DNA of 64,000 bases from Minisyncoccota bacterium (lineage in GTDB: Bacteria; Patescibacteriota; Minisyncoccia; Minisyncoccales; Minisyncoccaceae), in assembly GCA_028692555.1 (NCBI GenBank), contig JAQUXE010000001.1:3864-67863 (forward strand), given 5' to 3'. The position numbers and the translations under genes were made by a program. Positions 1-6,847 of this stretch are shown here, one piece after another. Position 1 is the stretch's first letter. Every line of letters begins with the position of its first letter. Below the pieces are notes generated by a model, which worked only from the letters and a program-made list of their open reading frames with translations, did not search any database and was not told where the DNA came from.

Positions 1-72
1 GATTATGAGCAAGAAAAAGATCCACAATTAGAAAAAGCAATTGAAGAAATAATTAAAAAAATAAACATATGA
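1..72 (+). CDS. 3' end of an unidentified gene, cut by the window edge
   Basis: Frame 1 is open from the first base to a TGA at 70-72 and encodes 23 residues ending in a charged helical stretch ([13 protein letters not shown]). The stop overlaps the rplI start as ATGA, the usual sign of translational coupling. Too little is present to name the protein. In many bacteria rplI sits beside rpsF, ssb, rpsR or dnaB, but nothing in these residues identifies any of them. Confidence 0.6.
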   Translation, partial: DYEQEKDPQLEKAIEEIIKKINI

Positions 73-503
73 AAGTAATACTATTAAAAGATGTCAAAAA
101 ACTAGGTAAAAAGTTTGAAGTTAAAGAGGTTTCATCTGGTCATGCAAGAAACTTTCTACTTCCTAATGGTTCTGCTATAATAGCAGACAAAGAATCATTA
201 AAAAGATTAGAGAATCAGAAAAATATTGAACTTAAGAACAAGGAAGAAACACAGAAAGAAAATGAAAAAATAATTAAGGAGCTAGAAAACAAAGGAATAA
301 AAATTGAAACAAAGATAGGCGAAGAGGGACAACTTTTTGAATCAATAAATGAACAAAAAATATCAGACAAATTAAAAGAATTAGGTTTTAATGTTGATAA
401 ATCAAACATAGAAATTGATGAGCCAATTAAGCGCCAAGGAGATCATTTAGTTAAAATTAAATTAGGAAATAATTTAGAAGCAAAAATTAAAATAATTATT
501 TAG
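69..503 (+). CDS. rplI: 50S ribosomal protein L9 (bL9)
   Basis: The 144-residue product has the L9 N-terminal fold signature [15 protein letters not shown] followed by the [11 protein letters not shown] loop that binds 23S rRNA. After that come the long exposed helix (about 42-78, rich in E, K and N) and a C-terminal domain with [11 protein letters not shown]9 sits near the base of the L1 stalk and limits frameshifting. Length is normal. The start overlaps the upstream stop by ATGA and pyrG follows 3 nt later, so the three genes look like one transcript. Some CPR lineages lack L9, so its presence helps placement. Confidence 0.97.
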   Translation: MKVILLKDVKKLGKKFEVKEVSSGHARNFLLPNGSAIIADKESLKRLENQKNIELKNKEETQKENEKIIKELENKGIKIETKIGEEGQLFESINEQKISDKLKELGFNVDKSNIEIDEPIKRQGDHLVKIKLGNNLEAKIKIII

Positions 504-506
504 AAT

Positions 507-2126
507 ATGACACACTACATCTTTGTTGCAGGAGGCGTAATGTCAAGCGTAGGTAAAGGCGCGGCTACAGCTTCAATAGCAAAAATACTTCAAAACAGAG
601 GGTTTACTGTTTCTGCAGTTAAAATTGACCCATACATCAACGTCGATGCTGGAACCATGAATCCAATTGAACATGGTGAGACATTTGTCACTGATGATGG
701 AACCGAATGCGATCAAGATTTAGGAAATTATGAACGATTCTTGAATATTAGTCTTTCCACAGAAAGCTCAATCACCACAGGCAGAGTCTACCAATCAGTT
801 ATTGAGAAAGAAAGAAATCTTGAATTTAATGGAAGGTGCGTTGAGGTTGTGCCTGATATTCCTAATGAAGTAATATCTAGAATAGAAAAAGTAGCAAAAA
901 AAGACAAAGTTGATTTTGTAGTTATTGAGATAGGGGGAACAGTGGGAGAATATCAAAATCTTCTATTTTTAGAAGCAGCAAGAATGATGAAGTTAAGATA
1001 TCCTAAAAGAGTTCTATTCACATTGGTAACTTATCTTCCAACTATTAAGACAATAGGGGAAATGAAGACAAAACCAACTCAAACATCTTCAAGATTATTA
1101 AATGAGTCAGGAATTCAAGCTGATTTCATCTTAGGAAGAGCCAGTGTTCCATTAGACCAAACAAGAAAAAGAAAAATATCAACATTTTGTAGTATCGACC
1201 CAAAGGATGTAATTTCTGCACCAGACGTTGATTCAATATATGAAATACCTATTAATTTCGAAAAAGAAGGATTGGGCGATAGGATAATTAAGAAACTAAA
1301 ACTAAGGAACAAAAAGAGAGATGGCAGTGAGTGGGAAAAATTAGTAAATAGAATAAAAGACCCAAAAAAGAAAGATATCAAAATTGGTATCGTTGGAAAG
1401 TATTTCGAGAGTGATGGCTTCTCATTAACTGATTCATATATCTCAATCCTTGAAGCAATAAAACATAGCTCTTGGGCCAATAATAGAAATCCCATAATTG
1501 AATGGATATCTTCTGGAAAAATAGAAGAGGATAGCAAAGAATTAGCAAAGCTTAAAAGTTATGATGGTATAATTGTTCCTGGTGGTTTTGGAGTAAGAGG
1601 AACAGAAGGGAAGATAAAAGCAATAGAATACTGTAGAAAGAATAAAATACCTTTCTTAGGACTATGTTTAGGTCTTCAATTGGCCGTAATTGAATTTGCT
1701 AGAAATGTTTGTGGAATAAAAGATGCTACATCAACCGAATTTGACCCTAAGGCAAAAAATCCTCTGATTGATTTAATGGAGGAACAAAAAGAAGTTATGC
1801 ATAAGCATAAATATGGAGCAACTATGCGTTTAGGTGCATGGAATTGTAAACTTAATAAAGGAACTATAAGTAGCAAGGCATATAAGACAGAGAACATATC
1901 AGAAAGACACAGGCACAGATATGAAGTTAATAACAGCTACAAAGATATACTTACTTCAAAGGGCCTTGTGATAGCTGGCGTTAATCCAGAAAAAGAATTA
2001 GTTGAAATTATTGAACTTAAAGATCATCCATTTTTCGTTGCAACACAATTTCATCCAGAATTAAAATCAAGACCATTAAGTCCGCATCCATTATTCAATG
2101 AATTTATAAAAGCTGCTAGTAAATAA
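507..2126 (+). CDS. pyrG: CTP synthase (glutamine-hydrolysing)
   Basis: Converts UTP to CTP with ATP and glutamine, the last step of pyrimidine nucleotide synthesis. The N-terminal amidoligase domain carries the P-loop-like GGVMSSVGKG at about 9-18 and the IDPYINVDAGTM motif. The C-terminal class I glutaminase domain (about 290-535) has the nucleophile in GLCLGLQ (Cys387) and the FHPE His/Glu pair near 514-516. The 539-residue length is that of a complete enzyme. It follows rplI by 3 nt and ends at a bidirectional terminator shared with rpmA. Confidence 0.98.
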   Translation: MTHYIFVAGGVMSSVGKGAATASIAKILQNRGFTVSAVKIDPYINVDAGTMNPIEHGETFVTDDGTECDQDLGNYERFLNISLSTESSITTGRVYQSVIEKERNLEFNGRCVEVVPDIPNEVISRIEKVAKKDKVDFVVIEIGGTVGEYQNLLFLEAARMMKLRYPKRVLFTLVTYLPTIKTIGEMKTKPTQTSSRLLNESGIQADFILGRASVPLDQTRKRKISTFCSIDPKDVISAPDVDSIYEIPINFEKEGLGDRIIKKLKLRNKKRDGSEWEKLVNRIKDPKKKDIKIGIVGKYFESDGFSLTDSYISILEAIKHSSWANNRNPIIEWISSGKIEEDSKELAKLKSYDGIIVPGGFGVRGTEGKIKAIEYCRKNKIPFLGLCLGLQLAVIEFARNVCGIKDATSTEFDPKAKNPLIDLMEEQKEVMHKHKYGATMRLGAWNCKLNKGTISSKAYKTENISERHRHRYEVNNSYKDILTSKGLVIAGVNPEKELVEIIELKDHPFFVATQFHPELKSRPLSPHPLFNEFIKAASK

Positions 2127-2152
2127 AAAAATGAGGGAAAGCCCTCATTTTT
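2127..2152. terminator. bidirectional intrinsic terminator between pyrG and rpmA
   Basis: A 7-bp stem (ATGAGGG 2131-2137 with CCCTCAT 2142-2148, loop AAAG) is flanked by A4 and T4, so it gives a U-run on either strand. It begins right after the pyrG stop and overlaps the rpmA stop codon at 2151-2153, so it serves both converging genes. Confidence 0.9.
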
Positions 2153-2423
2153 ATTCTACGTTTACTGTCTTTGCTATTCTTTGAGAACCATCAAACAGTT
2201 TCTTTCTTTTAGTTGTGAAGTAAACCTTTCCTTCTTTTACTGCGTAAAGAGTATTGTCTTTACCCATTTTTACATTTTTACCCGCAATAAACTTAGTCCC
2301 TCTTTGACGGATAATAATTGAACCTATTTTAGTTTTCTGTCCTTCAAATAATTTAACGCCTAAGTACTTTGGGTTTGAATCTCTTCCTAGCTTACTTGTA
2401 CCGGCGGATTTCGTTGTTGCCAT
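2151..2423 (-). CDS. rpmA: 50S ribosomal protein L27 (bL27)
   Basis: The 90-residue basic protein has the L27 core: GRDSNPKYLGVK, then GSIIIRQRGTKFIAGKNV and a GKDNTLYAVKEGKV ending. L27 sits next to the peptidyl transferase centre. There is no Firmicutes-type cleaved N-terminal extension. It stands alone on the - strand among + strand genes; its common partner rplU (L21) is not adjacent. No clear Shine-Dalgarno precedes the ATG, only an A-rich run. Confidence 0.97.
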   Translation of the reverse strand: MATTKSAGTSKLGRDSNPKYLGVKLFEGQKTKIGSIIIRQRGTKFIAGKNVKMGKDNTLYAVKEGKVYFTTKRKKLFDGSQRIAKTVNVE

Positions 2424-2445
2424 TTTTTTTGACTCTTTATTAATT

Positions 2446-2475
2446 TTGATCTAATATGTAGTTATTCGATAATAA
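2446..2475 (+). promoter_or_regulatory. possible promoter for the small membrane ORF / uppS
   Basis: TTGATC (2446-2451) and TAATAA (2470-2475) are 18 nt apart. A start site 7 nt after the -10 falls at 2482, one base before the ATG at 2483. Both hexamers are imperfect, so this is a moderate call supported by the same leaderless geometry seen at other genes in the window. Confidence 0.4.
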
Positions 2476-2482
2476 CAAGCAA

Positions 2483-2653
2483 ATGCTACCAAAAATAATC
2501 AATTTTGTCAAAGATAAAAGAGGTGAAATAATAGCATTGATATTAATATCTTCTTTCTTCTTTTCTTTAGGGTTGATTTACAGTAAAAAGCAAGAAAAAG
2601 AACCAATTAAAATAGTATATGAATATTCCAAATCATATTGCGTTAATTCCTGA
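2483..2653 (+). CDS. small single-span membrane ORF overlapping the start of uppS
   Basis: A 56-codon ORF from ATG 2483 to TGA 2651-2653. It encodes a short basic N-terminus (LPKIINFVKDKRGE), one hydrophobic helix (about residues 16-34, IIALILISSFFFSLGLIY) and a charged tail. The last 35 nt overlap uppS in another frame. The shape, a short anchor followed by a truncated tail, resembles the N-termini of small CPR membrane proteins with an extracytoplasmic domain, so it may be a decayed remnant. It could equally be a real leader peptide that couples translation into uppS. Function unknown. Confidence 0.4.
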   Translation: MLPKIINFVKDKRGEIIALILISSFFFSLGLIYSKKQEKEPIKIVYEYSKSYCVNS

Positions 2654-3305
2654 TGGAAACAGGCGCTGGGCTAAGAAAAGAGGATTATCATCGCTTATGG
2701 GGCACAAAAAGGGCGCTGAGGCACTAGAAAAGATAATAAATGAAGTTATCTCTCTTAAGATACCTTACTTCTCCTTTTGGGGAAGTTCGCTAGACAATAT
2801 AACTAAAAGAAGTGAAGACGAAGTTAATCATCTTTTTAATATTTTTGAAGAATATTTTAATAAAATTGCAGAAGAAAAAAACATTCACGAAAACAAGGTA
2901 AGAATAGAAATAATAGGGAAGTGGGCTGATTATTTTCCAGAAGAAACAAAAATTGCAATGCAAAAAGCAATAGACAACACAAGAGATTATAATAATCAAA
3001 TAATTACTTTTCTAATGGCTTACAATGGAACAGACGAGATGATTGATTGTTTTGAAAATATTAATGGGGAAGTAACAGAGCAAAAAATCAAAGAGAATCT
3101 TTGGACAAAGAATTTACCAGGAGTTGATTTTGTAATTAGAACAGGATGTAAAGATGATCCCCATAACTCTGCTGGCTTTATGATGTGGGACACAGTATAC
3201 TCTCAACTATACTTTACTAATAACTTCTTTCCTGATTTCAAAGAAAAAGAATTTAAAGAAGCAATAGAAGATTACTCAAAAAGAGAAAGAAGAAAAGGGG
3301 CTTGA
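2619..3305 (+). CDS. uppS: isoprenyl (undecaprenyl) diphosphate synthase
   Basis: Cis-prenyltransferase that makes the C55 lipid carrier for cell-wall glycans. The hallmark PDGNRRW occurs at residues 11-17 with catalytic Asp12, followed by the GHKKGAEAL helix and the FWGSS substrate motif. The 228-residue length is normal. The C-terminal signature is unusual: the classical RTSGExRxSNFLLWQ is replaced by RTGCKDDPHNSAGFMMWD (about 174-191). Start 2619 is the only ATG that keeps the N-terminal motif. The downstream promoter's -35 box includes this gene's TGA stop. uppP, the recycling enzyme for the same lipid, lies at 40.2-40.9 kb. Confidence 0.93.
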   Translation: MNIPNHIALIPDGNRRWAKKRGLSSLMGHKKGAEALEKIINEVISLKIPYFSFWGSSLDNITKRSEDEVNHLFNIFEEYFNKIAEEKNIHENKVRIEIIGKWADYFPEETKIAMQKAIDNTRDYNNQIITFLMAYNGTDEMIDCFENINGEVTEQKIKENLWTKNLPGVDFVIRTGCKDDPHNSAGFMMWDTVYSQLYFTNNFFPDFKEKEFKEAIEDYSKRERRKGA

Positions 3306-3330
3306 CAAATTAACATATTATTTTTATAAT
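3302..3330 (+). promoter_or_regulatory. consensus sigma70 promoter, -35 built on the uppS stop codon
   Basis: Perfect TTGACA (3302-3307) and perfect TATAAT (3325-3330) with 17-nt spacing. The TGA inside TTGACA is the uppS stop (3303-3305). The predicted transcript start is about 3337, only 7 nt before the ATG at 3344. Confidence 0.9.
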
Positions 3331-3343
3331 TAAATTGGTTATT

Positions 3344-3565
3344 ATGGATTGCAGAAAGCTAAAGGTTTTGTCCCTTCTTAAAAAAGTTAGGGAGCTCGTG
3401 ATGGCAGGAAATGTACCAAAGGCACTACAAAAAATGTGTGATGCAGAAAAAATCTTGACACCACAGGAAAGAGAAAAATTAATGGAAGCCTTCACGAGCT
3501 CTGTAATAGAGCGAGGAAGGCAAGACATCGAAAGATATCAAGAAACACTAGTTGTAGCAACTTAA
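3344..3565 (+). CDS. small conserved-looking protein of unknown function
   Basis: A 73-residue soluble, mostly helical, charged protein (MDCRKLKVLSLLKKVRELV ...). It has two Cys and no recognisable catalytic motif. I chose ATG 3344 over an in-frame TTG at 3335 because the strong upstream promoter would start transcription near 3337, after the TTG. There is no Shine-Dalgarno, so a short-leader or leaderless mRNA is likely. A perfect promoter for so small a gene, next to the Xer gene, suggests high expression. I do not recognise the family. Confidence 0.75.
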   Translation: MDCRKLKVLSLLKKVRELVMAGNVPKALQKMCDAEKILTPQEREKLMEAFTSSVIERGRQDIERYQETLVVAT

Positions 3566-3598
3566 AAAAGTTCTTCAACTATTTTTTTTGCAAAAATC

Positions 3599-3627
3599 TT
3601 GACAGGGGGCAGGATACAATATATAAT
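3599..3627 (+). promoter_or_regulatory. consensus sigma70 promoter of the xer gene
   Basis: Perfect TTGACA (3599-3604) and TATAAT (3622-3627), spacing 17. The predicted start is near 3634, inside the left arm of the dif-like palindrome at 3633-3660, so recombinase binding there would be expected to block its own promoter. Confidence 0.88.
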
Positions 3628-3632
3628 AGTAA

Positions 3633-3660
3633 ATGTCGTACAATGTAGGTTAAGCGACAA
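3633..3660 (+). other. dif: dif-like Xer recombination site in the xer leader
   Basis: A 28-bp element with two 11-bp arms, ATGTCGTACAA (3633-3643) and TTAAGCGACAA (3650-3660), around the hexamer TGTAGG (3644-3649). The arms match as inverted repeats at 7 of 11 positions. Against E. coli dif the central ATAATGTATATTATG matches at 11 of 15 positions. It lies between the promoter and the ATG of the only Xer-type gene in the window. Lone-Xer systems such as XerS/difSL and XerH/difH also keep the site beside the gene. No genome-wide scan was possible here. Confidence 0.55.
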
Positions 3661-3667
3661 TTAATAT

Positions 3668-4624
3668 ATGAATAATTCAAACATACCAATAATTAAGCAT
3701 ATCCCTGATTTTCTTGACTATTGTGAAATTGAGAAAGGATTATCAGATAATACGCAAAAAAACTATAGCCGTTACTTAAAGAAATTTACTGACTGGCTTT
3801 TACTTACAGAAAAAAAAGATTTACTCCCTCACCAACTAACTCCGGAAATTGTTTGGGATTATCGACTATACTTAGCTAGGCATAAAGATGAAAAAAATAA
3901 GACATTATCTAAGCTTACTCAAAATTACTATTTAATCGCCCTACGATCCCTTTTAAGCTTTTTCAGTGATAAAGACATCATCTCTTTACCAGCAGATAAG
4001 ATAAAATTATCTAAAGAAGCTAATAAAGAAAAAAATGTTAAATTTTTAACATTAGAACAAATAGAAAAACTATTGCTTGCTCCTAATACTGAAACTATGT
4101 CTGGGCTCAGAGATCGTGCGATACTTGAATCATTATTTTCAACAGGGCTAAGAATAGCTGAACTTGTAGCCCTTAATAAAGAACAGTTTAAAAGCATAGA
4201 AAACAAGGAAGACCTCGAATTAAGTGTTATCGGTAAAGGCAACCACCCTAGAACTGTTTACTTCTCTAAACGAGCATTAGATTGGGTTAAAAAATACCTC
4301 AAAACACGCGGTGATGACGAGAAGGCCTTATTTATCAACTACAGGTCTAAAACGGCCTCAGAGGCCCGTTTAACGCCTCGTTCAATAGAAAGAATAGTAA
4401 AGAAGTACGCTACATTAGCAAACATCCCTTTCTTTACAACTCCTCATACATTAAGACACAGTTATGCAACTGATTTGCTTGGTCAAGGAGTTGATTTAAG
4501 AACTATTCAAGAATTTTTAGGACACAGAAATATTGCCACTACTCAAATATATACTCATGTTACAAATAAAAGACTGAGAGACGTTCATCGCCAATTCCAC
4601 AGCGGTAAAGATATGAAGAATTAA
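3668..4624 (+). CDS. xerC: XerC/D-type tyrosine recombinase
   Basis: A 318-residue recombinase. The N-terminal SAM-like core-binding domain (about 10-110) includes the SDNTQKNYSRYLKKF helix. In the catalytic domain I can place R162 (STGLRIAEL), K190 (GKGNHPR), H260 and R263 (HTLRHSYAT), H286 (GHRNIATTQ) and the Y295 nucleophile (IYTHV). All six active residues are present, so it should be competent to resolve chromosome dimers. A dif-like palindrome sits in its leader and a half-site copy follows its stop. XerC, XerD and single-Xer types cannot be told apart from sequence alone; the symbol is provisional. Confidence 0.93.
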   Translation: MNNSNIPIIKHIPDFLDYCEIEKGLSDNTQKNYSRYLKKFTDWLLLTEKKDLLPHQLTPEIVWDYRLYLARHKDEKNKTLSKLTQNYYLIALRSLLSFFSDKDIISLPADKIKLSKEANKEKNVKFLTLEQIEKLLLAPNTETMSGLRDRAILESLFSTGLRIAELVALNKEQFKSIENKEDLELSVIGKGNHPRTVYFSKRALDWVKKYLKTRGDDEKALFINYRSKTASEARLTPRSIERIVKKYATLANIPFFTTPHTLRHSYATDLLGQGVDLRTIQEFLGHRNIATTQIYTHVTNKRLRDVHRQFHSGKDMKN

Positions 4625-4640
4625 ATGTCGCACAATATAT
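4624..4640 (+). repeat. second copy of the xer-leader arm, just after the xer stop
   Basis: ATGTCGCACAA (4624-4634) repeats the left arm of the dif-like site with one mismatch. Counting flanks, 3632-3648 and 4623-4639 agree at about 15 of 17 positions. The right arm is not preserved, so this is a half-site: a decayed site or an extra binding site. Confidence 0.5.
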
Positions 4641-4683
4641 TTGACTATTTATCTTTAAGGAGAGGAACACCTCCATTTTTAAT

Positions 4684-4705
4684 CCGCAATCAATATGCGG
4701 TTTTT
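4684..4705 (+). terminator. intrinsic terminator of xer
   Basis: CCGCA (4684-4688) pairs with TGCGG (4696-4700) and is followed by T5. It overlaps the 3' end of the converging tpiA gene. Confidence 0.75.
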
Positions 4706-5343
4706 ATAATCTTTAAAAATTCTTCATTATTAAGAGATGCGCCACCGATTAAAAGTCCATCTGTAATTTCTAAATAATCTTTAGCGTTTTGAGAATTAAC
4801 ACTTCCACCGTAAAGAACTTTTCTTTCTTTTAAGAAATCTCTTACTTCTTTTACTTTTTCAATTGATGCATTTTCCCCCGTTCCTATAGCCCACAATGGC
4901 TCATAAGCTATGAGAACATCTTTATCTATATCTTTAATTTGTTCTTCTATTATTTCGAAAGTATTTTGATCTTTTGATTCACCAATACAAACTATTGGTA
5001 TTAATCCAGACTGTTGAGCTTTTATAACTTTATTACTAACGTCAACATTACTTTCATTAAATATTATTCTTCTTTCAGAATGACCAATGATTACATATTC
5101 ACAACCGATACTTTTAATCATCTGAGGAGATATCTCTCCAGTATATGCTCCCTTGTTTTCAGAGAAACAATTCTGAGCTCCAAACTTAATTCCTTCACAA
5201 ATTAAAGAAGATAGAAAAATTGTTGGAGGACAAATTACAACATTTTTATTCTCAATATCTTTTTTAATGCCGTTAAACAATTCTTGTGCTTCTTTCAATG
5301 TTTCTGGATTGCACTTCCAGTTTGCTATAATTAATGGTTTCAT
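4690..5343 (-). CDS. tpiA: triosephosphate isomerase
   Basis: Interconverts dihydroxyacetone phosphate and glyceraldehyde 3-phosphate. Active residues are visible: N8 and K10 (ANWKCN), H88 (IIGHSERR), E148 (AYEPLWAIGTG, start of loop 6) and the phosphate-binding GG at 179-180. At 217 residues it is shorter than the usual 250 and resembles the compact archaeal-length enzymes, with helices trimmed rather than a domain lost. Its start overlaps the upstream stop as ATGA (5340-5343). TGA is the stop codon. Confidence 0.95.
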   Translation of the reverse strand: MKPLIIANWKCNPETLKEAQELFNGIKKDIENKNVVICPPTIFLSSLICEGIKFGAQNCFSENKGAYTGEISPQMIKSIGCEYVIIGHSERRIIFNESNVDVSNKVIKAQQSGLIPIVCIGESKDQNTFEIIEEQIKDIDKDVLIAYEPLWAIGTGENASIEKVKEVRDFLKERKVLYGGSVNSQNAKDYLEITDGLLIGGASLNNEEFLKIIKTAY

Positions 5344-5798
5344 ATTAATATTATTCCTAAACTAATTAATGTAACTATTGCTCCTGCTATTATTACTCCT
5401 AATGATATCAAAGGAAAAGCTCTTTTGAAAGGAATTCCGAAAAGAAAAGCACAAAGAGAACCAGTCCATGCGCCTGTTATCGGTAAAGGAATTGCAACAA
5501 AAATAACTAAAAACAAATCTTTAAACCTTTCATAATTGCCTTGATGCTTTCTCCTTGTTCTAGCAAAAAGCCACTCAAATATTTTTTTGAAAAAAGTACT
5601 TCTCTGAGATAGAAAGTTAGAAACTTTTTCGAAAAAAAGTAAAATAAATATTACTGGAAAAATATTTCCTAGCACTGAAAATATAAAAGCTGAGGTAACA
5701 GATAATTCATAGTTGAATAAAGCTATTGGAATAGCACCCCTTAATTCAATGACTGGAGTTGCAGCAATAATAAATGTTTGTAACTCATGACTTATCAT
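5340..5798 (-). CDS. small multidrug-export-like membrane protein (COG2426 family)
   Basis: A 152-residue integral membrane protein with four to five hydrophobic helices and a basic cytoplasmic loop (RTRRKHQGNYERFKD). The opening ATPVIELRGAIPIAL and the central FVAIPLPITGAWTGSLCAFLFG motif are those of the family named small multi-drug export protein. The transported substrate of that family is not well established. It is coupled to tpiA by ATGA. About 50 nt separate it from the terminator of the upstream frameshifted gene, so it probably starts its own transcript. Confidence 0.8.
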   Translation of the reverse strand: MISHELQTFIIAATPVIELRGAIPIALFNYELSVTSAFIFSVLGNIFPVIFILLFFEKVSNFLSQRSTFFKKIFEWLFARTRRKHQGNYERFKDLFLVIFVAIPLPITGAWTGSLCAFLFGIPFKRAFPLISLGVIIAGAIVTLISLGIILI

Positions 5799-5831
5799 AT
5801 AGATATATTAACATCTTAAAGTTATTTTTAC

Positions 5832-5864
5832 AAAAAAAAGAGGGTTATCTTTATTTCGATAACC
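5832..5864 (-). terminator. intrinsic terminator downstream of map and the small frameshifted gene
   Basis: On the - strand GGTTATC (5864-5858) pairs with GATAACC (5849-5843), followed by a tail ending in T8. The TAA stop of the small gene (5851-5853) lies in the loop, so gene end and terminator are merged. Confidence 0.85.
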
Positions 5865-6014
5865 TTTGCTCATACCTCTTAACAGCATACATTGCTTTTT
5901 CGCTGTTTGCTTCTATTCTTTTCTTTCGCGCGATTCTTTCCATTCAGGAACGTTCCTCTTTTCGATCCTTGTGGTACTTGCACCAAAATATTCAATCAAC
6001 TTTCTTCCATTCAT
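5851..6014 (-). pseudogene. small basic protein gene split by a frameshift (about 54 codons)
   Basis: The 5' half reads from ATG 6014, 33 nt after map with an AAGG-type ribosome site, for 33 codons (MNGRKLIEYFGASTTRIEKR ...) to a TAG at 5913. In another frame, from ATG 5943, 30 codons follow (MERIARKKRIEANSEKAMYA ...) ending at a TAA in the terminator loop. Joined, they make a basic helical protein like small ribosome-associated proteins, but I do not recognise it. The gene may be broken, read by frameshifting, or carry a single-base assembly error near 5935-5945. Confidence 0.5.
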
Positions 6015-6046
6015 AAAAAAACCTTGTTAAGCATACTAAAAAACTA

Positions 6047-6847
6047 TCAATCTGTCAAAATCATTACTCCATCTTTAGTAACTGCAACCATATCTTCAAA
6101 ATGTGCATTTAAAGAATAGTCATCTGTAACATAGGCCGTGCCCCTTTTAAATATTTCATCACTTCCTAGCGAAAGCATTGGCTCAATACAAAAAACCATT
6201 CCTTCTTTCAACATCTCTCCATATTTTTTACTTCCGTAATGTAGAATATCTGGGTCCTCATGAAGTTTAGCTCCGATACCATGTCCACATAAATTTCTAA
6301 TCACTTGATAACCCTCTCTTAAAGCAAACCTTTCTATGGCTTCTCCTATCTCCCCTTTTTTAACTCCTGCTTTAACTTTTGAAATGCCTTTTTTGAGTGC
6401 TTTTTTATTGTTCTTCAACAATCTCCCTACTTCCTCATTGACATTTCCGACAGCATATGTTCTAGCCATATCAGTATGAAAACCGTTTTTAAGGTTAGGA
6501 TACTTTCTGTAATCTATTCCCCCTTTCAAGAAAGTATTAATTTGAAAGAATATCCCCAAATCAATTGTTACTATGTCCCCATCTTTCAGTTTTCTTCTAT
6601 TTGGTACTCCATGAACAATTTCTTCATTAACTGAAAAACAAAGACAAGACGGAAATCCGTCCTGTCCTCTGAAGTTAGGAACTCCACCCGTCTCTTTGAT
6701 TAATCTTTCTGCCTCAAGTTCTATTTCTTTTCCGCTTACACCGATATCAATCTTTTTACCTAATTTATCTATAGTTGATTTAAGTATTCTTCCGCCCTGA
6801 TGCATTAAGTCAATCTCTTCTTTTGTCTTAATTGTTATCATCTTCAA
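6047..6847 (-). CDS. map: methionine aminopeptidase, type I
   Basis: Removes the initiator Met from new proteins. The five metal ligands of the pita-bread fold are present: D96, D126, H189, E222 and E251, with the substrate His in VHG at 79-81. At 266 residues it is slightly long because about 22 residues are inserted between the two Asp ligands (about 100-122, FFQINTFLKGGIDYRKYPNL). Its start overlaps the adk stop by 20 nt (or 14 nt if Met3 is used), in keeping with the conserved adk-map order downstream of secY. Confidence 0.96.
   Translation of the reverse strand: MKMITIKTKEEIDLMHQGGRILKSTIDKLGKKIDIGVSGKEIELEAERLIKETGGVPNFRGQDGFPSCLCFSVNEEIVHGVPNRRKLKDGDIVTIDLGIFFQINTFLKGGIDYRKYPNLKNGFHTDMARTYAVGNVNEEVGRLLKNNKKALKKGISKVKAGVKKGEIGEAIERFALREGYQVIRNLCGHGIGAKLHEDPDILHYGSKKYGEMLKEGMVFCIEPMLSLGSDEIFKRGTAYVTDDYSLNAHFEDMVAVTKDGVMILTD

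Noticed and set aside
4655-4680. A small hairpin GGAG/CTCC before the xer terminator.
   Set aside because: Only four pairs; the following CCGCA/TGCGG hairpin with T5 explains termination better.
5774-6119. Open + strand frames of 75-80 codons between the small transporter and map.
   Set aside because: They run antisense through map, the terminator and the small - strand gene, and have no supporting start or family similarity.
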